DNA of 64,000 bases, from contig NC_054878.1 of assembly GCF_018320785.1 (NCBI RefSeq), forward strand, positions 43,871,023-43,935,022. The letters run 5' to 3'. Position numbers and translations under genes: made by a program. Shown here one piece after another: positions 45,471 to 58,043 of the stretch. Numbering within the stretch: the first letter of the stretch is position 1; each line of letters opens with the position of its first letter. Under the pieces are notes generated by a model that was given only the letters and a program-made list of their open reading frames with translations, made no database searches and had not been told where the DNA came from. The stretch is from Cheilinus undulatus (taxonomy: Eukaryota > Chordata > Actinopteri > Labriformes > Labridae).

Positions 45471-45785
45471 TGGATATAGATATATATACAGGTGTATTTT
45501 GTTGCCTAGGTGTGTCCTATTACATTGATTATTCAAACAATAAATAGCGCTGAATGTCCGAGCTCAGTTTTAGATTTGGTTTTATCTCTGCTTTGGTTTT
45601 GTCTCTCAGACTGCATTTATAGTTAGAGGTGTAAACAACATGAAAACCAGAGTGCTATCTATGGGTGGAAAAACAAGCAATTGTGAAGCTGAGAGAGGAC
45701 GGAAAATCATTTTAAACCATTGCACGAACATTGGCAATAGCCAGTACCGCAATTTGGAATGCCCTGAAGAAGAAGGAAACCACTG

Positions 45786-46530
45786 GTTTAAGTAAGTAAA
45801 TAAATTTTATTAGATACAGCACCTTTCACAGAGCAAGTCATGAAGTGTGTCACAAAACAAAATGATAAAACAGCAAAAATGCATACAAAGAGCAAGAATA
45901 AAAGTTTTAGTACAAGTATACAACATTACATCAGTTAATCAAAGCCAGTTTAAAGAGATTTGTTTTAGCCGCTTTTTAAAAATCTCAGTTGAAGCAGCAC
46001 AGTGTAAGCTAAAAGGAAGAGAGTTCCAAAGTGTCGGGGCCACAACCTCAAAGGCTCGATCCCCTTTGGTTTTAAGTTGGACCCCAGGGGGCAACAAGTA
46101 GACCGTGATCTTAGGACTTTAGGGTTCTGCTGGGGATGCAGGGATGAAGCAGGTCAGCTATATATTCAGGTGCCTGATTATGAAAAGCTTTATAAACAAA
46201 AACAAGAGCCTTAAAGTGAGTTCTGAATTTCACTGGAATCCAGTGTAGAGGATCTAAAATGGGTGTCATGTGAGTTGATCTGCTGGACCTGGTTAATAGT
46301 CTAGCAGCAGCATTCTGTATCAACTGTAAGCTGTCAAGAGAGGATTTACTGAGGCAGGTAAAGAGGGAATTACAATAATCTAGACATGAAGAGATGAAAG
46401 CATGAATTCACATTTCTAACTCGGCTTGTGAGACAACAGAATTCAATTTAGCTATATTTCCTAAATGACAGAAACATGAACAGGTCAATAATTTGATATA
46501 CGTTGCTCAAAAACATTGGTCAAAAATCAC
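45786..46530 (-). mobile_element. LINE 3' end inserted in the Tc1 remnant
   Basis: The minus-strand frame 46323-46111 contains IQNAAARLLTRSSRSTHMTP and LDPLHWIPVKFRTHFKALVF. This is the C-terminal part of the ORF of fish L2/CR1-type LINEs. The antisense 3' UTR starts near 45790 (ttttattagatacagcacct). It is 5'-truncated. Confidence 0.7.
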
Positions 46531-46656
46531 TCCAAGATTTTTCACATTCGCTTAGACTGAAAAAGAAGGGGCCCAATACACAACGAGACCAAGACGAAAA
46601 AAACAGTTGATGACAGAAAAATTGTGAGAGCTATAAAAAAAGAGCCTAAAACAATT

Positions 46657-47025
46657 GTTAGTGACATCAGCAACAACCTCCAGAGGATAGGAGTCAAGGT
46701 ATCACCATCTTATGTTAGTGACATCAGCAACAACCTCCAGAGGACAGGAGTCAAGGTATCACCATCTTATGTTAGTGACATCAGCAACAACCTCCAGAGG
46801 ACAGGAGTCAAGGTATCACCATCTTATGTTAGTGACATCAGCAACGACCTCCAGAGGATAGGAGTCAAGGTATCACCATCTTATGTTAGTGACATCAGCA
46901 ACGACCTCCAGAGGACAGGAGTCAAGGTACCACCATCTTATGTTAGTGACATCAGCAACGACCTCCAGAGGACAGGAGTCAAGGTATCACCATCTACTGT
47001 TAGTGACATCAGCAACAACCTCCAC
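46657..47025 (+). repeat. 57-bp in-frame minisatellite from a transposase coding segment
   Basis: Six full units start at 46657, 46714, 46771, 46828, 46885 and 46942, and a partial unit at 46999. Each encodes VSDISNNLQRTGVKVSPSY with I/T and N/D variants. The sixth unit ends SPST-V, as in ordinary Tc1 transposases, so it keeps the ancestral junction. The frame stays open through all copies. Confidence 0.92.
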
Positions 47026-47559
47026 AACCCTGTTCTTTTTCATGTGTAATGTTGGCACCAGGAACAGTTGTTCTGTCCGTTTGTGCCGCCTGGGGCAATG
47101 TGGTAGTGCTGGCAGTATCAGTGTTGTAAATGGAGCTTGCATGTGCAAAACTTGGGTCTGTTACTGGTGAAAATGCTGTTGGGTAACATTAGTAACTAAA
47201 TGTAACATATCAGTAAAGCATAGGGCCAAAATTGAGATTAGGGCTCTTGTCCCTGAGTGTTCATTTTTCTCCTGCCTGTCACCACTGCCATTCTCGGTCA
47301 AATACAGAAGTTGGTTATATATGGCATATGGAAACAGTCACCTCTCTACATTTTTAGTGATTAACCAGGAAGTCAGAGCACAAACATTTTTCTATAAACA
47401 CATATTATCAATGTTGAAGACAAGAACACAAATATGAATGTAATAAAAAATAGTTGAGTCAAAAGACAGGTAACCATCTAATGAGGAATCAAAACTGTTT
47501 AAAATTAGCCATCCTCCCCCATCAGTTCATTCACAGGCACTCTAAAAGTGAGATTTTAT

Positions 47560-50500
47560 TCACGAGTCCTCATCTGTTACGTCTATGTGCATCAGAAAGC
47601 GAATCAGAGTGCCAGGCAGCGGAAGCTTCTTCAGACGACGCTGCCCAACCAACTGCACGATACAAAGACGACAGAGCTGAAGTAATGGCCGAGGAGGTGC
47701 TGCAATGGATCAAAACAAACAGCAACACATATTTAAATAAAACCAGTGACATAGTCCAGTAACACAAGAGACAATCCAGTTACAACGCACTGACACAAGA
47801 CACAAACCAGTAACATGAGTAAAAACCCAGTAACAGCACAACCACATAAGACACTAACTAGTAACATGAGAACCAAACCAGTGATATGACACAAACCAGA
47901 AACACCAAAGTGACATATGACACAAACCAGTAAAATGACAGATAAACCAGTAACACCAAAGTGACTTATGACACAAACCAGAAACATGAGAGTTAAGCCA
48001 GGAAGACCACACTGGCATGAGACAAAAACAAGTAACACCACAGTGACATAAAACACATCAGTAGCACAAGACACAAACCGGTAACACCACAGTGACATAA
48101 GAGACAAACAGGTAACACCACAGTGACATAAAACACATATCAGTAACATAAGACACAAACCAGTAACACCACAGTGACATAAGAAACAAACCAGTAACAC
48201 CACAGTGACATAAAACACATCAGTAGCACAAGAGACAAACCAGTAGCACCACAGTGATATAAGACACAAACCAGTAACACCACAGTGACAAAAAACACAT
48301 ATCAGTAACACAAGAGATGAACGGTTAACACCACTGAGACATGAGACAAAAACAAGTAACACAAGAGACGAACCAGTAACACCACAGTGGCATAAAACGC
48401 ATATCAGTGACACAAGAGACAAACTAATTACACCACCGTAAAATAAGACACAAACCAGTGATGTAAGGGGCAAACTAGTGACACCACAGTGACATAAGAC
48501 ACAAACCAGCGACTAAAGAGACAAAACAGTTGAACCACAGCGATATAAGACACAAACCAGTAACATAAGACACAAACCAGTAACACGGTTATGGTTTTCA
48601 TGGCATTTTCATATCAACATGCAAACAGGCTTGGTGTGAGTTTTTACCTGCTTTGTCTTTGATGACGCTCCACTCAGAGTAACTGTCCAGGTGTTCCATC
48701 AGTCGAGAGCAGAGGGTTACATTACCAACGTAGTCCAACAGGACATCAATGATTGGCCCCGCCCACCGACAGATACTAGGGACTGAGATCATCTCACAGA
48801 ACTGCCAATGAGAAAGTCAATAAAAACAGGGTAATCCATCACTAGAAGATCATTTTAGTGAAACTGTCCATGTTTCTTTGACACAGACTTTTTTGTTTTT
48901 CAAACCGTAATACAACTCGTCTCACCTGAACACCTGCGCTCTGCTGCCTCTGTTCCACACTTCTGTCCCCGTAGATCAGCTCATCCCTCTGTGATCTGGA
49001 GGTTTTGATTGGTGGGTGAGGTTTGTGTCCATAGGTACAGTCAAAGCAGGAGAGGGCATGGCCTCCATGGTCCAGCAGGTACTTGAACATTGGCAGGTAC
49101 TTCATGCTGAACATGTAGACAGCGGGGAACGTGGTGGGGTGTGTGGGGATGGAGGCGTTGATCTCTGCTCCATGCTCTACCAGAAGGGTCAAGGTTTGGA
49201 TGCAGCCCATCCTCGCTGCCACCATCAGAGGCCTGAACACATCCAGGTTTGGGTTGGCGCCAGCCTTTAGAAGCATGAGCACCGCATCGATGTTGCTGTT
49301 GATAACTGAGAAGTAAAGCGCCGTGCTGCGTCGGTCCTCGTACAACCTTGACCGTTCCTCAGACAGCTGAAGGTTCACATCGAAACCAGCCTCAATCAAA
49401 ATCTCCAGGACTTCATCACGATTTCGTTCTGCGGCAAGATGGAGTGGGCTGATGCCAGTCCGCCGGATTCTGGCCTTGCTGGTGGGCGGGATCAACATGC
49501 TGACAATGCTGTGAACAGGAAATATCACAGTAATCAGACCACACTCAAAGACCCTTAAATAATAGATAGTCAGAGAGACAGGGCCATCAGGATCTTTATG
49601 ATGTTTTACTACAAATAAACAGATATTGTTCAATTTTGTTGGACAACACTCTATACAAACATCACATTCATCATAAACTTAGCACAAAAACTAATGAAAT
49701 TTGTGTTTGGTAGCTTATTTGTTGTAACAATGCTTCTTGCCAATAAATCTAATTCCTTGGAAAGCCTGTTATTTCCTTTTTAAATGGTGCCATATTTTAA
49801 GGAAAATTTGTGGGATGAGCAGCAGAGCTGAGTATGTGGGTTGCATCCATGAAAAACTTCCTCAGTGTGATGTAATTATTATTACATAAATGCATAAACT
49901 GTTTTACATATACTAAACATATACTAGCATACCAACAATGGAGGGTTACAGGGATTAGGGTTAGGCCAGGCCCACATGGGCCTCCTAAAAGATCCCATAC
50001 TTTCCAAAGTAAGAAGGCAAACATCTTACGTTTCACTTCCTCTCTGAGCAGCAATGTGCAGAGGTAATAGTCCTCTCTTTCCTGGTTTGTTGGCATCAGC
50101 GTTCTGAGAAAGGAGGAGCTCAATGACGTTTTCATGACCATTTTTAGCAGCTTCATACAACGCAGTGGCTCCATCAGGAGCCTGACTGTTAATGTCAGCA
50201 CCTGCAGGGAGACAGAGGGGTCAGAGTCAGGGTTCTGCCTTTTACTGTAAAGACAACATTCATGACTCTCCACAGGTAAGGGTAGGGGTACAGGAGGGCA
50301 TACACTGTGTCCCACAGGTTGGGATCAGCAGAAAAAGTCAGAATGCTTTAATTCAAAAGCCAGTTTATCCCCCCTGTATCTCAATTACCGCCCTCAGCCT
50401 GTCCGGCATAGAATGCACTAAGTTCTTTAGAACAGAAGGCTCAATGTTGCCTCACGCCTGCACAGCCCTCAAATTGAGCTGCTTCAGTGGGGGTGGGTTG

Positions 50501-53500
50501 TAGAAGACCCAACTGTTCAAGACACCCAGCAGTTCTCAATTGGGTTGAGGTCCTGGGAGTTGGGTGGCCATAACTCTTTGTGCAGAAAGCCAGGAAGCTG
50601 CTCAGAACACCACTGCTGAGTTGTACACGCAGTCTGTGCAGGGGCACCCTCTTACACAATGACCATTTCCGCACGCCTGTTGAACATCTTCCAAGCAGTG
50701 AAGGGGCCCGATTTCTTCTGTCTGGTGAGTATGGGAAGTAGCACTGGCTGGAGAATGTTCTTGGCATAATATTTAGCTTTGATGGTGGTTCCCTGGGGTA
50801 CAACATGCAATTCAGACAGCCCTGAAGATGGCATCTCCCCCCAGACCATGCAATAGGTGCTGAACTTTGGTGGCACTGTTTTTTCGATCTTCAGTGTAGA
50901 TGCAGCTGTTTTGGCTGACAAGAGTTGGAAATAAGTAGAGTGGGCACTCATCAGAGAAAACCCAGTTTTCCCAGTCTCTTAGGGTCACTGTGGCACACTT
51001 CTCTGCAAAAGCCTTTAGCAGTTTGGTAAGGCAAGGAATCTGCTGTCTTCTGTATGCTCTCAGACCTAGTTTCTTAGTCAGATAACAATGGATGGTACTC
51101 TTAGAGACTGCTTCCCCAAGATTCTTCAGTCTTTGAATCTGCAGCAGGATTGGTGTCTATTTCCTTTGGCCTTTCGGATGAGGTACTTGTTCCTCAAACC
51201 TAGGACAGAGGGGCAACATGCACAGGGATTGTCTTCAAGGGATTCATGACTCTGGTGTCTTTGTCACCACTTCTTCACCGATCGTATATTTTTGCCAAGG
51301 TCCTGAGCTACTGCAAGTTTTCCCTGTCCTGCGCAAGGTGATTGCTTGAGCACAGACCTGAGGCTCTTAAAGAGCAGCCTGTCCAGGTTTTTGTTTGGCC
51401 ATCATGGCAGCACTACCAGAAAGGTTCTCTCAGTGACATGCTTCTTGGTCAGCTAAGAGGTGTATAGGCCTCTCAAAACAGATGAACTGATTAAACAACC
51501 TCACAACACCTGGCTGACCAGGTGCAACCCATTCAGAGACAGACAGACAACAATGTTGCCCATAAAGGTGCATGAACTTTTGGGAGATGGTGTAGAATGA
51601 TTTTCTTATTTGCAAACTTTTAACACTTAGCTAACAGTGGCTGAGCTGTCCATCCACCCTCATAGAGCTTCCTTTTGAGGACACTGCAGAGGTTCTCAAT
51701 AGGGTTGAGGTCAGGGGATGATGGTGGCAACACCATGATTTTTTTTCCCTTTATGCCCATAGCAGCCAAGGCCTCAGTGAGGTTTGTTGTGCATGGTTGT
51801 CTTGCATGAAAATACAAGGCACAGTTCTTCTTTTTAGACCACGGCAGGAAATGCGCAGTTAGGAACATATTTAGCTGAGGTCATTTTGACAGCTACCAAC
51901 TCACTTCCTATGATTCCAGCCTCAAACATACTCCACTACCTCCTTGCTGGCTTTGCAGCCTTGTTGGGACATGGTAGCCAGCCACCAACCCTCCAGAACT
52001 CCCTCCATCTGGACCGTCCAGTGTAGCACAGCATTCATCAATGACTAAAACTGTTTGAAAATAACTCTTCATATATATTTCTTATTCTACTGCAATTGTT
52101 TCTCCTTGTGGGCATTGGATAAGGGTGGCTGAAATACAGCTTTACGCATATCAGCAAGCCTCTGGTGGATCCTGCATCCAGAGGTCCTGGGACTTCAGAG
52201 GCACCAGCAGCTTCAAATACCTGTCTGTCCAGTGTTTTCATACTGCTTAAAATGTGGAACAAACTTCTTAAGCAGTTTACCTTTAATTAGGCTCACCTGG
52301 CAAACTAATGACCAAACCCGTGTGAGATTGATGTCAGTGATGGAAACTAACAAGAAAAGCAGCACAATTGAAAACTTTAATTGAGAAATTAAAAATCAAT
52401 CAGAATCATTTTGCATAATAATTCGGAACACAGTGTGAGTTACTTTGTATTTTATGCACTTTGATTTCTGAATAATTACCATGTCTGAGAAGGAAGCGGA
52501 GCGTTGCGAGCTGCCCACCCTGAGCCGCAGTGAACAGTGGCGTGATGCCGAACGAGTTGGTTAGGTTGTGTTTGGCTCCGGCCTTCACCAACATCTCACA
52601 GATCTCCACATTGTTCCGGCCCACGGCCTCCTGGAGGGCGGTCCAACCATGAATACAGTGAACGTTGACTGCTGCATTATAGTTCAATAAGGCTGCAACC
52701 ATGGCGGGACTGTCCTTCTCACAAGCTGCGGATTACAAGACGAAGAGTTTCGTTATCACTCTCAATAGCTTCAAATTTACCGCCATGTGTCTCAGTCTTA
52801 CCTTTGTAAAGAGGAGTCTCTCGGTCATTATTTGTAGCATCAACATCTGCTCCATTTTCCAGCAGCAACTCAACACATGCAAGATGATTTCTGCCTGCAG
52901 CGATAATCAGTGCTGTCTCGCCGCGCTCTGTCCGCTTGTTGATCATCCCTGGCTGAGCTGAGAACACAGACAGAGCAGCTCTTTGGAATCAGTCATGATG
53001 TGTGTGCATGAGTCTATGTGTGTGGGTACCTGATAGAAGCACTCTCAGACACTTGGCCTGGCCAAACCACGCCGCCTGGTGAATGGCAAGCCAGCCAGGT
53101 TTACTGGGCAGCATTAGATTTGTTCCAGAACGCATCACCAACACCCTTACTTGTGAAGCGTCACCAACACGAATTGCTTTGAACAGAGGCTCCTCCTCCC
53201 TGAAAGATTAGACTTAGTTACATTACCCATCAGCCACTGCATCTCTTTTTTCACCCAGTAACATGCAACCAGAAGCTGCTACAGGTGTTTCCAGGTAAGA
53301 AGCTTTCAAAACTCTACTCACTCTACAGGCTCCGGACACATGTGGACCAAACTGCCATCATGTTTGCGATATGCCACCATCTTCTTTCCTGAGCCCGTCA
53401 TGAAGGTACTGATTATCCCATCAAACGTTTTCCTGCCCGGTAACAAGGACAACGGCCAGTCAGGACAAAGAGAGGTGCACAGCAGCAAATCAGAGCATAG

Positions 53501-54574
53501 AGAGGGACACAGCAGCCATTCAGACAACAAGACAAGCACAGCAGCCAATCAGAGTATAGAGAGGGGCACAGACGCATATGAGAGCACAGAAAGAGATTCA
53601 GCATCCAATGAGAGCACAGAAAGAGATTCAGCATCCAATCAGAGGACAGATAGGAGCACAGCAGCCAATAAGAGCAAAGAGAGAGGCACAGTAGCCAATG
53701 AGAGCACAGAGAGGTGCACAGCAGCCAATAACAGCAAAGATAAGATGTGCAATGTGAGTACAGAGAAGCACAGCAGCCAATCAGAAGACAAAAAGAGGCA
53801 AAGCAGCCAATCAGAGCACAGAGAGGAGAACAGCAGCCAATCAGGGCACAGAGGCAAAGATAAGAGCCAATGTGAGTACAGAGAGGCACAGCAGCCAATC
53901 AGAAGACAAAGAGGGGCACAGCAGCCAACGAGAGCATAGAGAGAACAGCAGCCAGTTAGAACACAGAGCGGTGCACCGCAGCCAGTCAGAGCTCAAAAAA
54001 GTATCATGGTAATAAGATAGTCTTCTGCAGTTAAAATTTGTACCAGTGTTTTTTTTCTAGCACCAAGTACAATTATCATCAGGCAGTTATTATCAAACAC
54101 TTTAATCAGATTTTCATAATCAGACTATGAATATCAGACAAGTTTTTTCAGATAATTATTGTTGCACACATTGGTATAGGCTACATACGGATCTGGTGGC
54201 TTTTCACTCGGGGGGTTCGGGGAGCTGTAGTGTGCTGTGGTCTGATCCTGAGGTGGATTGTGGGAGTTCGGGTTTGGCTGGTTTGTGGTAGTCACACCAA
54301 GTCGACGAGGATACCTTGAGGGGGCTCTGGCATCAGGATTGGATGTGCTGATGCCTATGGTGTTCAGAACAGCACCTGTGATGGTATTGGTGTTGGCACT
54401 GGCAGCGGCTGGAGCATTCACAGCATCGGTGGTTGCAGCGTTTCCATGGGTTTCTGTCAGACTGCGCTCAATGGCGAGCTGGATGAGCTCATCATCACTC
54501 AGGTTACCGTAGACAGAGTAATCCTCAAAGGACAGCGCTGCTGCTGAAGAACGAGAGACGCCAGGTGCTGCCAT
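47560..54574 (-). CDS. asb2: ASB2, ankyrin repeat and SOCS box protein 2 (UIM isoform)
   Basis: Nine exons: 54574-54189, 53432-53322, 53199-53030, 52957-52802, 52725-52480, 50201-50030, 49508-48926, 48801-48648, 47699-47560. They total 2118 nt (705 residues) and all phases close. The N-terminus has a ubiquitin-interacting motif (about 22-37, NLSDDELIQLAIERSL), as in the muscle isoform ASB2-beta, followed by a low-complexity Pro/Thr/Asn stretch. About a dozen ankyrin repeats follow, e.g. GWTALQEAVGRNNVEICEML and GISPLHLAAERNRDEVLEIL. The end is RWAGPIIDVLLDYVGNV and a SOCS box (LLQLCRL to LPLPGTLIRFL). ASB2 is the substrate receptor of a Cullin-5/Elongin-BC ligase acting on filamins. An AATAAA overlaps the stop codon (47555-47560). 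The last, fifth and first introns carry repeats or transposons. Confidence 0.95.
47750..48600. repeat. Minisatellite in last ASB2 intron
   Basis: About 850 bp of an imperfect unit of roughly 30 bp, such as cataagacacaaaccagtaa followed by caccacagtga. It lies between exons 48801-48648 and 47699-47560. Its minus strand is open for 246 codons, giving a VCVLCHCGVTGLSL-like low-complexity peptide, which I take as a by-product. Confidence 0.88.
50310..51430 (-). mobile_element. Degenerate Tc1/mariner-like transposon in ASB2 intron
   Basis: Minus-strand pieces in order: LRDWENWVFSDECPLYFQ-like around 50990-50940, YCMVWGEMPSSGLSELHVV at about 50855-50800, AEMVIVQEG at about 50660, and ELWPPNSQDLNPIE at about 50575-50530. 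These are the three catalytic regions of a Tc1/mariner transposase with frame changes and altered acidic residues. The N-terminal remnants reach about 51400. The ends were not resolved. Confidence 0.6.
51600..52020 (-). mobile_element. Second Tc1-like transposase fragment in ASB2 intron
   Basis: The minus-strand frame 51868-51620 contains [20 protein letters not shown] then LYEGG. This is the end of the catalytic domain of another Tc1 family, not the one next to it. It is a short fragment without visible ends. Confidence 0.6.
53440..54000. repeat. 27-30 bp minisatellite in first ASB2 intron
   Basis: Repeated words cagcagccaatcagag and agcacagagagg in units of about 27-30 bp. It begins just upstream of the exon at 53432-53322. 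Both strands remain open for long stretches (199 codons on plus), a by-product of units divisible by three. Confidence 0.85.
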
Positions 54575-55165
54575 GATGGAGCTGTGAGGTCACATGATGA
54601 TGAGGTCACAGACAGGAACAAAGATGGTTTGATAAGGGCATCATTATCAGTATCAGTAGAATGTAAGAATGTACCACAATGATTTATGCAGGTATTTATA
54701 TTCTCTTTAAGTTCCACATCAGCAGGATGCTGCTGTTTCACAAAATGTGATTCAGGTGATTCCAGTGATGCAAGAATACCAGATGGGGTGCAGGAAGTGA
54801 AGAACAGCCATTAGGAATGAATTGGAATGGAAGAAAGCTAAAGCATTAAAGCTCTAAATGGACATGTAAGTTGCAGTTATCATCAGAAAATGTCAGCGTA
54901 CATTGAGAACAAGCCCTACTGTTTACAAAAAAGTTATTCTTCCCACAAGTTACCTGGCATGGAGGTGATTAATCTGACAAATTACTCAGTCCTGCTGCAG
55001 ACTGGCTAGTCTGAGGAGTCTTGTTCTGAGGTTAGAGGCTAGAGTTACATCCCTCTGACAGTGTTTCGTACTCGTTTTGCCACAAATATGCTCTTAATGG
55101 ACACAGTGATGTACTTTTAACCAAATAATCCTTGTCAGATAAGTGACAAACAGCTAAGGGTGACC
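54575..55165. other. asb2: Region upstream of ASB2
   Basis: This should hold the promoter of the UIM-containing transcript. I see no convincing TATA box, E-box cluster or 5' UTR exon. It is otherwise unremarkable AT-rich sequence. Confidence 0.3.
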
Positions 55166-56008
55166 ACACACTACAGGATTTTAAAATCTGAAACAATTTT
55201 AAAACCGTGGGAGACCACAGACATGGGGACAATTTCAAATGATTTTTCATCACTCAGCCTATCAGATCACTGCCACACACCTGCCAACCTGCAAGCAACC
55301 TTGGATGATCTTCAGAAAAAGACAAAACAAACACAGATGTCTGTCGATATCGTCTTGGTGACCCTCCACAACGGGCCACCCTGGCATGCGTTACAGATGC
55401 AGCAAAAGTCATAAAACAAGGGAAAGACTCAGGATGAAATTCTGGCTGGAATGAAGGTACAGTTGTGTTTATAGCTGTAAGCAGTGAAAGTATCTATGAC
55501 CCAACTAGTGATGCTTTTCTGTCTGTTCACTCTTATTGGTTGTTGTGGGTACTCAGTCAGAGGCACTACAACCTAGAATCGTACATTTGGAATTTTAAGA
55601 TAGTGTTTGTAAGGAATCCATTATTTTATGGCATAGTTGCCAATGTTATATGGACAACTGATTGGGGAAGAGGGTGAGGGAATAGGGTGGGATGGGGTTG
55701 TGGGTGAGGGATGGGATGGGGGGGACTCAGGTATTTTTCTTTTAATTTTCTGTTGTGTGCAAAACACTTTGTTCTACATTTCAAGGTATGAAAAGTGCTA
55801 TACAAATAAAAATTGATTTATTTCAAACATGTTTGATATTTACAATTTGGGGTCTTGGAGGCTCTGATAAATAATCTTAGTGACACCACACACGAGGATT
55901 ATTCAGACAAATTATCGTTTGTGATGAGGCTCCACTTGGGGCACGCCCCCACGATCATTGGGGGAGGCAAATCTTGCCTCAAATTGGGTTTAAAATCCTG
56001 CAGTGTGT
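55166..56008. mobile_element. Non-autonomous DNA transposon with CACACTRCAGGATTTTAAA ends, nested insert
   Basis: The left end reads ACACACTACAGGATTTTAAA. The right end inverted reads ACACACTGCAGGATTTTAAA. The region about 55440-55830 inside it finishes with gaaaagtgctatacaaataa, a LINE- or SINE-like 3' tail, so a second element appears to have landed in the first. No transposase is recognised. Confidence 0.6.
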
Positions 56009-56059
56009 TAACCTGACATGCCAGATGGATTTGTTTCATCCATCTGGTAAACCTCCCAT

Positions 56060-56650
56060 AGACAGTGCTTGTGAAAGGGCAGAGCCTTTGACAAAAAACT
56101 TGGAGGGTGATTGGATGAACGGTCTGTCACATCTTTACGGGCCAATTAGAGCAACAAAACACGTGACGGAGCTGCTACCGAGGTGCAAACACAAACCATG
56201 GTGACTGTAGACTTTTGTCGTTGTGGAAAAGAAAAGAACTCACTCCTGTTCTTTGTTCTCCTTTTAATGAAGAAATGTCAAGTTCTGATAAAACTGGTGC
56301 TTTAGCAGCATTCACACTAATGTCTTCCACCATAACTGCAACGGCCTCTTTTCGCTGTTTGCTCACGTCAGGATTCCACCTTGCCCGAAAGTACTGCCCC
56401 CGTCGCTGACTGGTCCTGTTACTTTCTGACCGGGCCCAAACGATTCAGATGGGAGCTTTGCAAGATGGATTCACCACTGAGAAACATGGAAACAGGCATA
56501 TCCATCTGCTTTGCAAGTACCCATAGAAGCTGACATAGAAGCACCAGTTTTCTTGCCTCCATTTTATGACTTGATCGACATTTTTGGTGACTTGCTCCAT
56601 TCTGAATAAACGCAAGACCCTCGTGCCACACCAAGAGGATCAGTGCTCAC
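56060..56650. repeat. Dispersed repeat, copy 2 (related to 1005-1345)
   Basis: The minus strand of about 56200-56500 matches the plus strand of 1005-1345 in several blocks: the aaagctcccatctgaa word, a GGGCCC-containing block, the acaggaccag word and ggggcagtact. Coding capacity is absent. Confidence 0.5.
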
Positions 56651-58043
56651 TGCATATATCCCAACTCCATTAAGCCAGGCCTAATGGAGTTGGGAGGAAC
56701 CTGCACTTCACCAGGGTTTTTAAGTGGGAACCCTCCTTCATCAGTGTTTCGTCCAGTTAGTCCCACAACACCTCCAGAGGGCTGAACAGTGATCTACTGC
56801 ATCCAGGACCTACTGCATCCCCCCACCATGCCAGCACAGAGACATCATCTTACCTTCCTTACCACATGGCCCACACAGCCTCAACAGCAAGCCACCTTCA
56901 ACAGACCCAGGCTCCATAAATGCAAGCTCCAGGTAGACATTACTGTTTGCGCCAAAACACCTAACCAGAATCCTTATATGTTGGCTTCTCCTTTCACCAA
57001 AATGCAGACTCAGATTCCTGTGACTTGTCAGTTGAACCAGTTCCAAATAGTTTTTGCTGTTGTTGGACATTAACGTGGTGATTTGTTCCCACAGTTATTT
57101 AGTCACCTCTCATTTCTTTAGCGATAAGCTCAAACATTCAATGTGGTGTTTTAAGGTCATACAGGAGCCAACCACTCACCTGTTTTCAGACGTCTTCTCA
57201 GTGAACCCTCGTGTTTCTGTCTGTCTCTGTCTTTCTGTGCCGTGTGGATGCACGGGGGTGGGGGGGGGGGGGGGGGCGTTACTTAAAGTTTATTTTAAGA
57301 ACCAGCAGTCCGAACGTGTTGACCCACTTTAAAGCGGCTGACCTGAACCTTTGACACCATGGAAACTAAAAGTCAAACTTTATAAAACTGAATTTAAATA
57401 AAAATGCCAGATGGTCCACATATAGCAATCTCAGGTTACAATGAGGTTTGTACTGGGATAAAAGAGATCCAAATATGTCCTCCTGCTCTGCTGGATTTAG
57501 CCCCGGGCTGCTGTTCTGCTTGAATATAAATCTATTAATAAACTTTTAAGAAAGGCAAGACTAATAAACAGATCACGTTTCACATAAATGGCATAAATCT
57601 ATTCAAATTCTTAAACAGCTTCAATGATTCTAAAGCACAATAACACAGTTGGTATATCTTATTATTATGATTACTGCAAGAGTCATTTATGTATTTTCTT
57701 TTTTTATGGTTGAAGCCTGTGAGCACTGTAAGCACTGTGACCTAAATTGTTTTAAATGGAGCTGATAAGAAGCACAGAAGGAGGTCAGTGGATTCTGACT
57801 GCATCATGATAACACTGTGCTAACATGGTGGTCTGGTATTATTCTTAAGTTTACTGGATTTTTGGAGTTGATTAAATAAATGAGAGACATCTGACTTTAA
57901 CTTTTGGGTCTCATGAAGTTTTCTTGAAGTTAAATTTGGACTCATGCTCTCCAAACATGGAGCCACACAAAAACAAACAAAAGGTGTTTCAGCTGTTTGA
58001 CTATTATGATTATTATTATTCGTAGTAGTAAGATTTAAAATAC
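56650..58043. other. Spacer, nothing recognised
   Basis: No exon, RNA gene or element with matching ends. It contains a G-homopolymer run at about 57256-57277 and otherwise ordinary AT-rich sequence. Confidence 0.4.

Larger units (their letters stand above)
45485..47045 (+). mobile_element. Tc1-like transposase N-terminal remnant, split by a LINE end and internally amplified
   Basis: Plus-strand pieces of a Tc1 N-terminal domain lie at about 45680-45785 (VKLREDGKSF-like, then TLAIASTAIWNALKKKETTGL in another frame). They resume at about 46600 with DDRKIVRAIKKEPKTIVSDI. Between them is an antisense LINE end. The second helix-turn-helix region is amplified as a 57-bp tandem repeat (46657-47025). 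No catalytic domain follows. Confidence 0.7.

Noticed and set aside
47555-47560. AATAAA overlapping the ASB2 stop codon as the real polyadenylation signal
   Set aside because: Cleavage there would leave almost no 3' UTR. It is probably coincidence, although I saw no better signal down to 47040.
47733-48473. A 246-codon open frame on the minus strand
   Set aside because: It lies wholly in the ASB2 intron minisatellite and encodes a monotonous VLCHCGVTGL-like string. The frame is open because the unit is nearly a multiple of three.
53340-53939. A 199-codon open frame on the plus strand, antisense to ASB2
   Set aside because: Its start overlaps the real ASB2 exon 53432-53322 on the other strand, and the rest is the 27-30 bp minisatellite.
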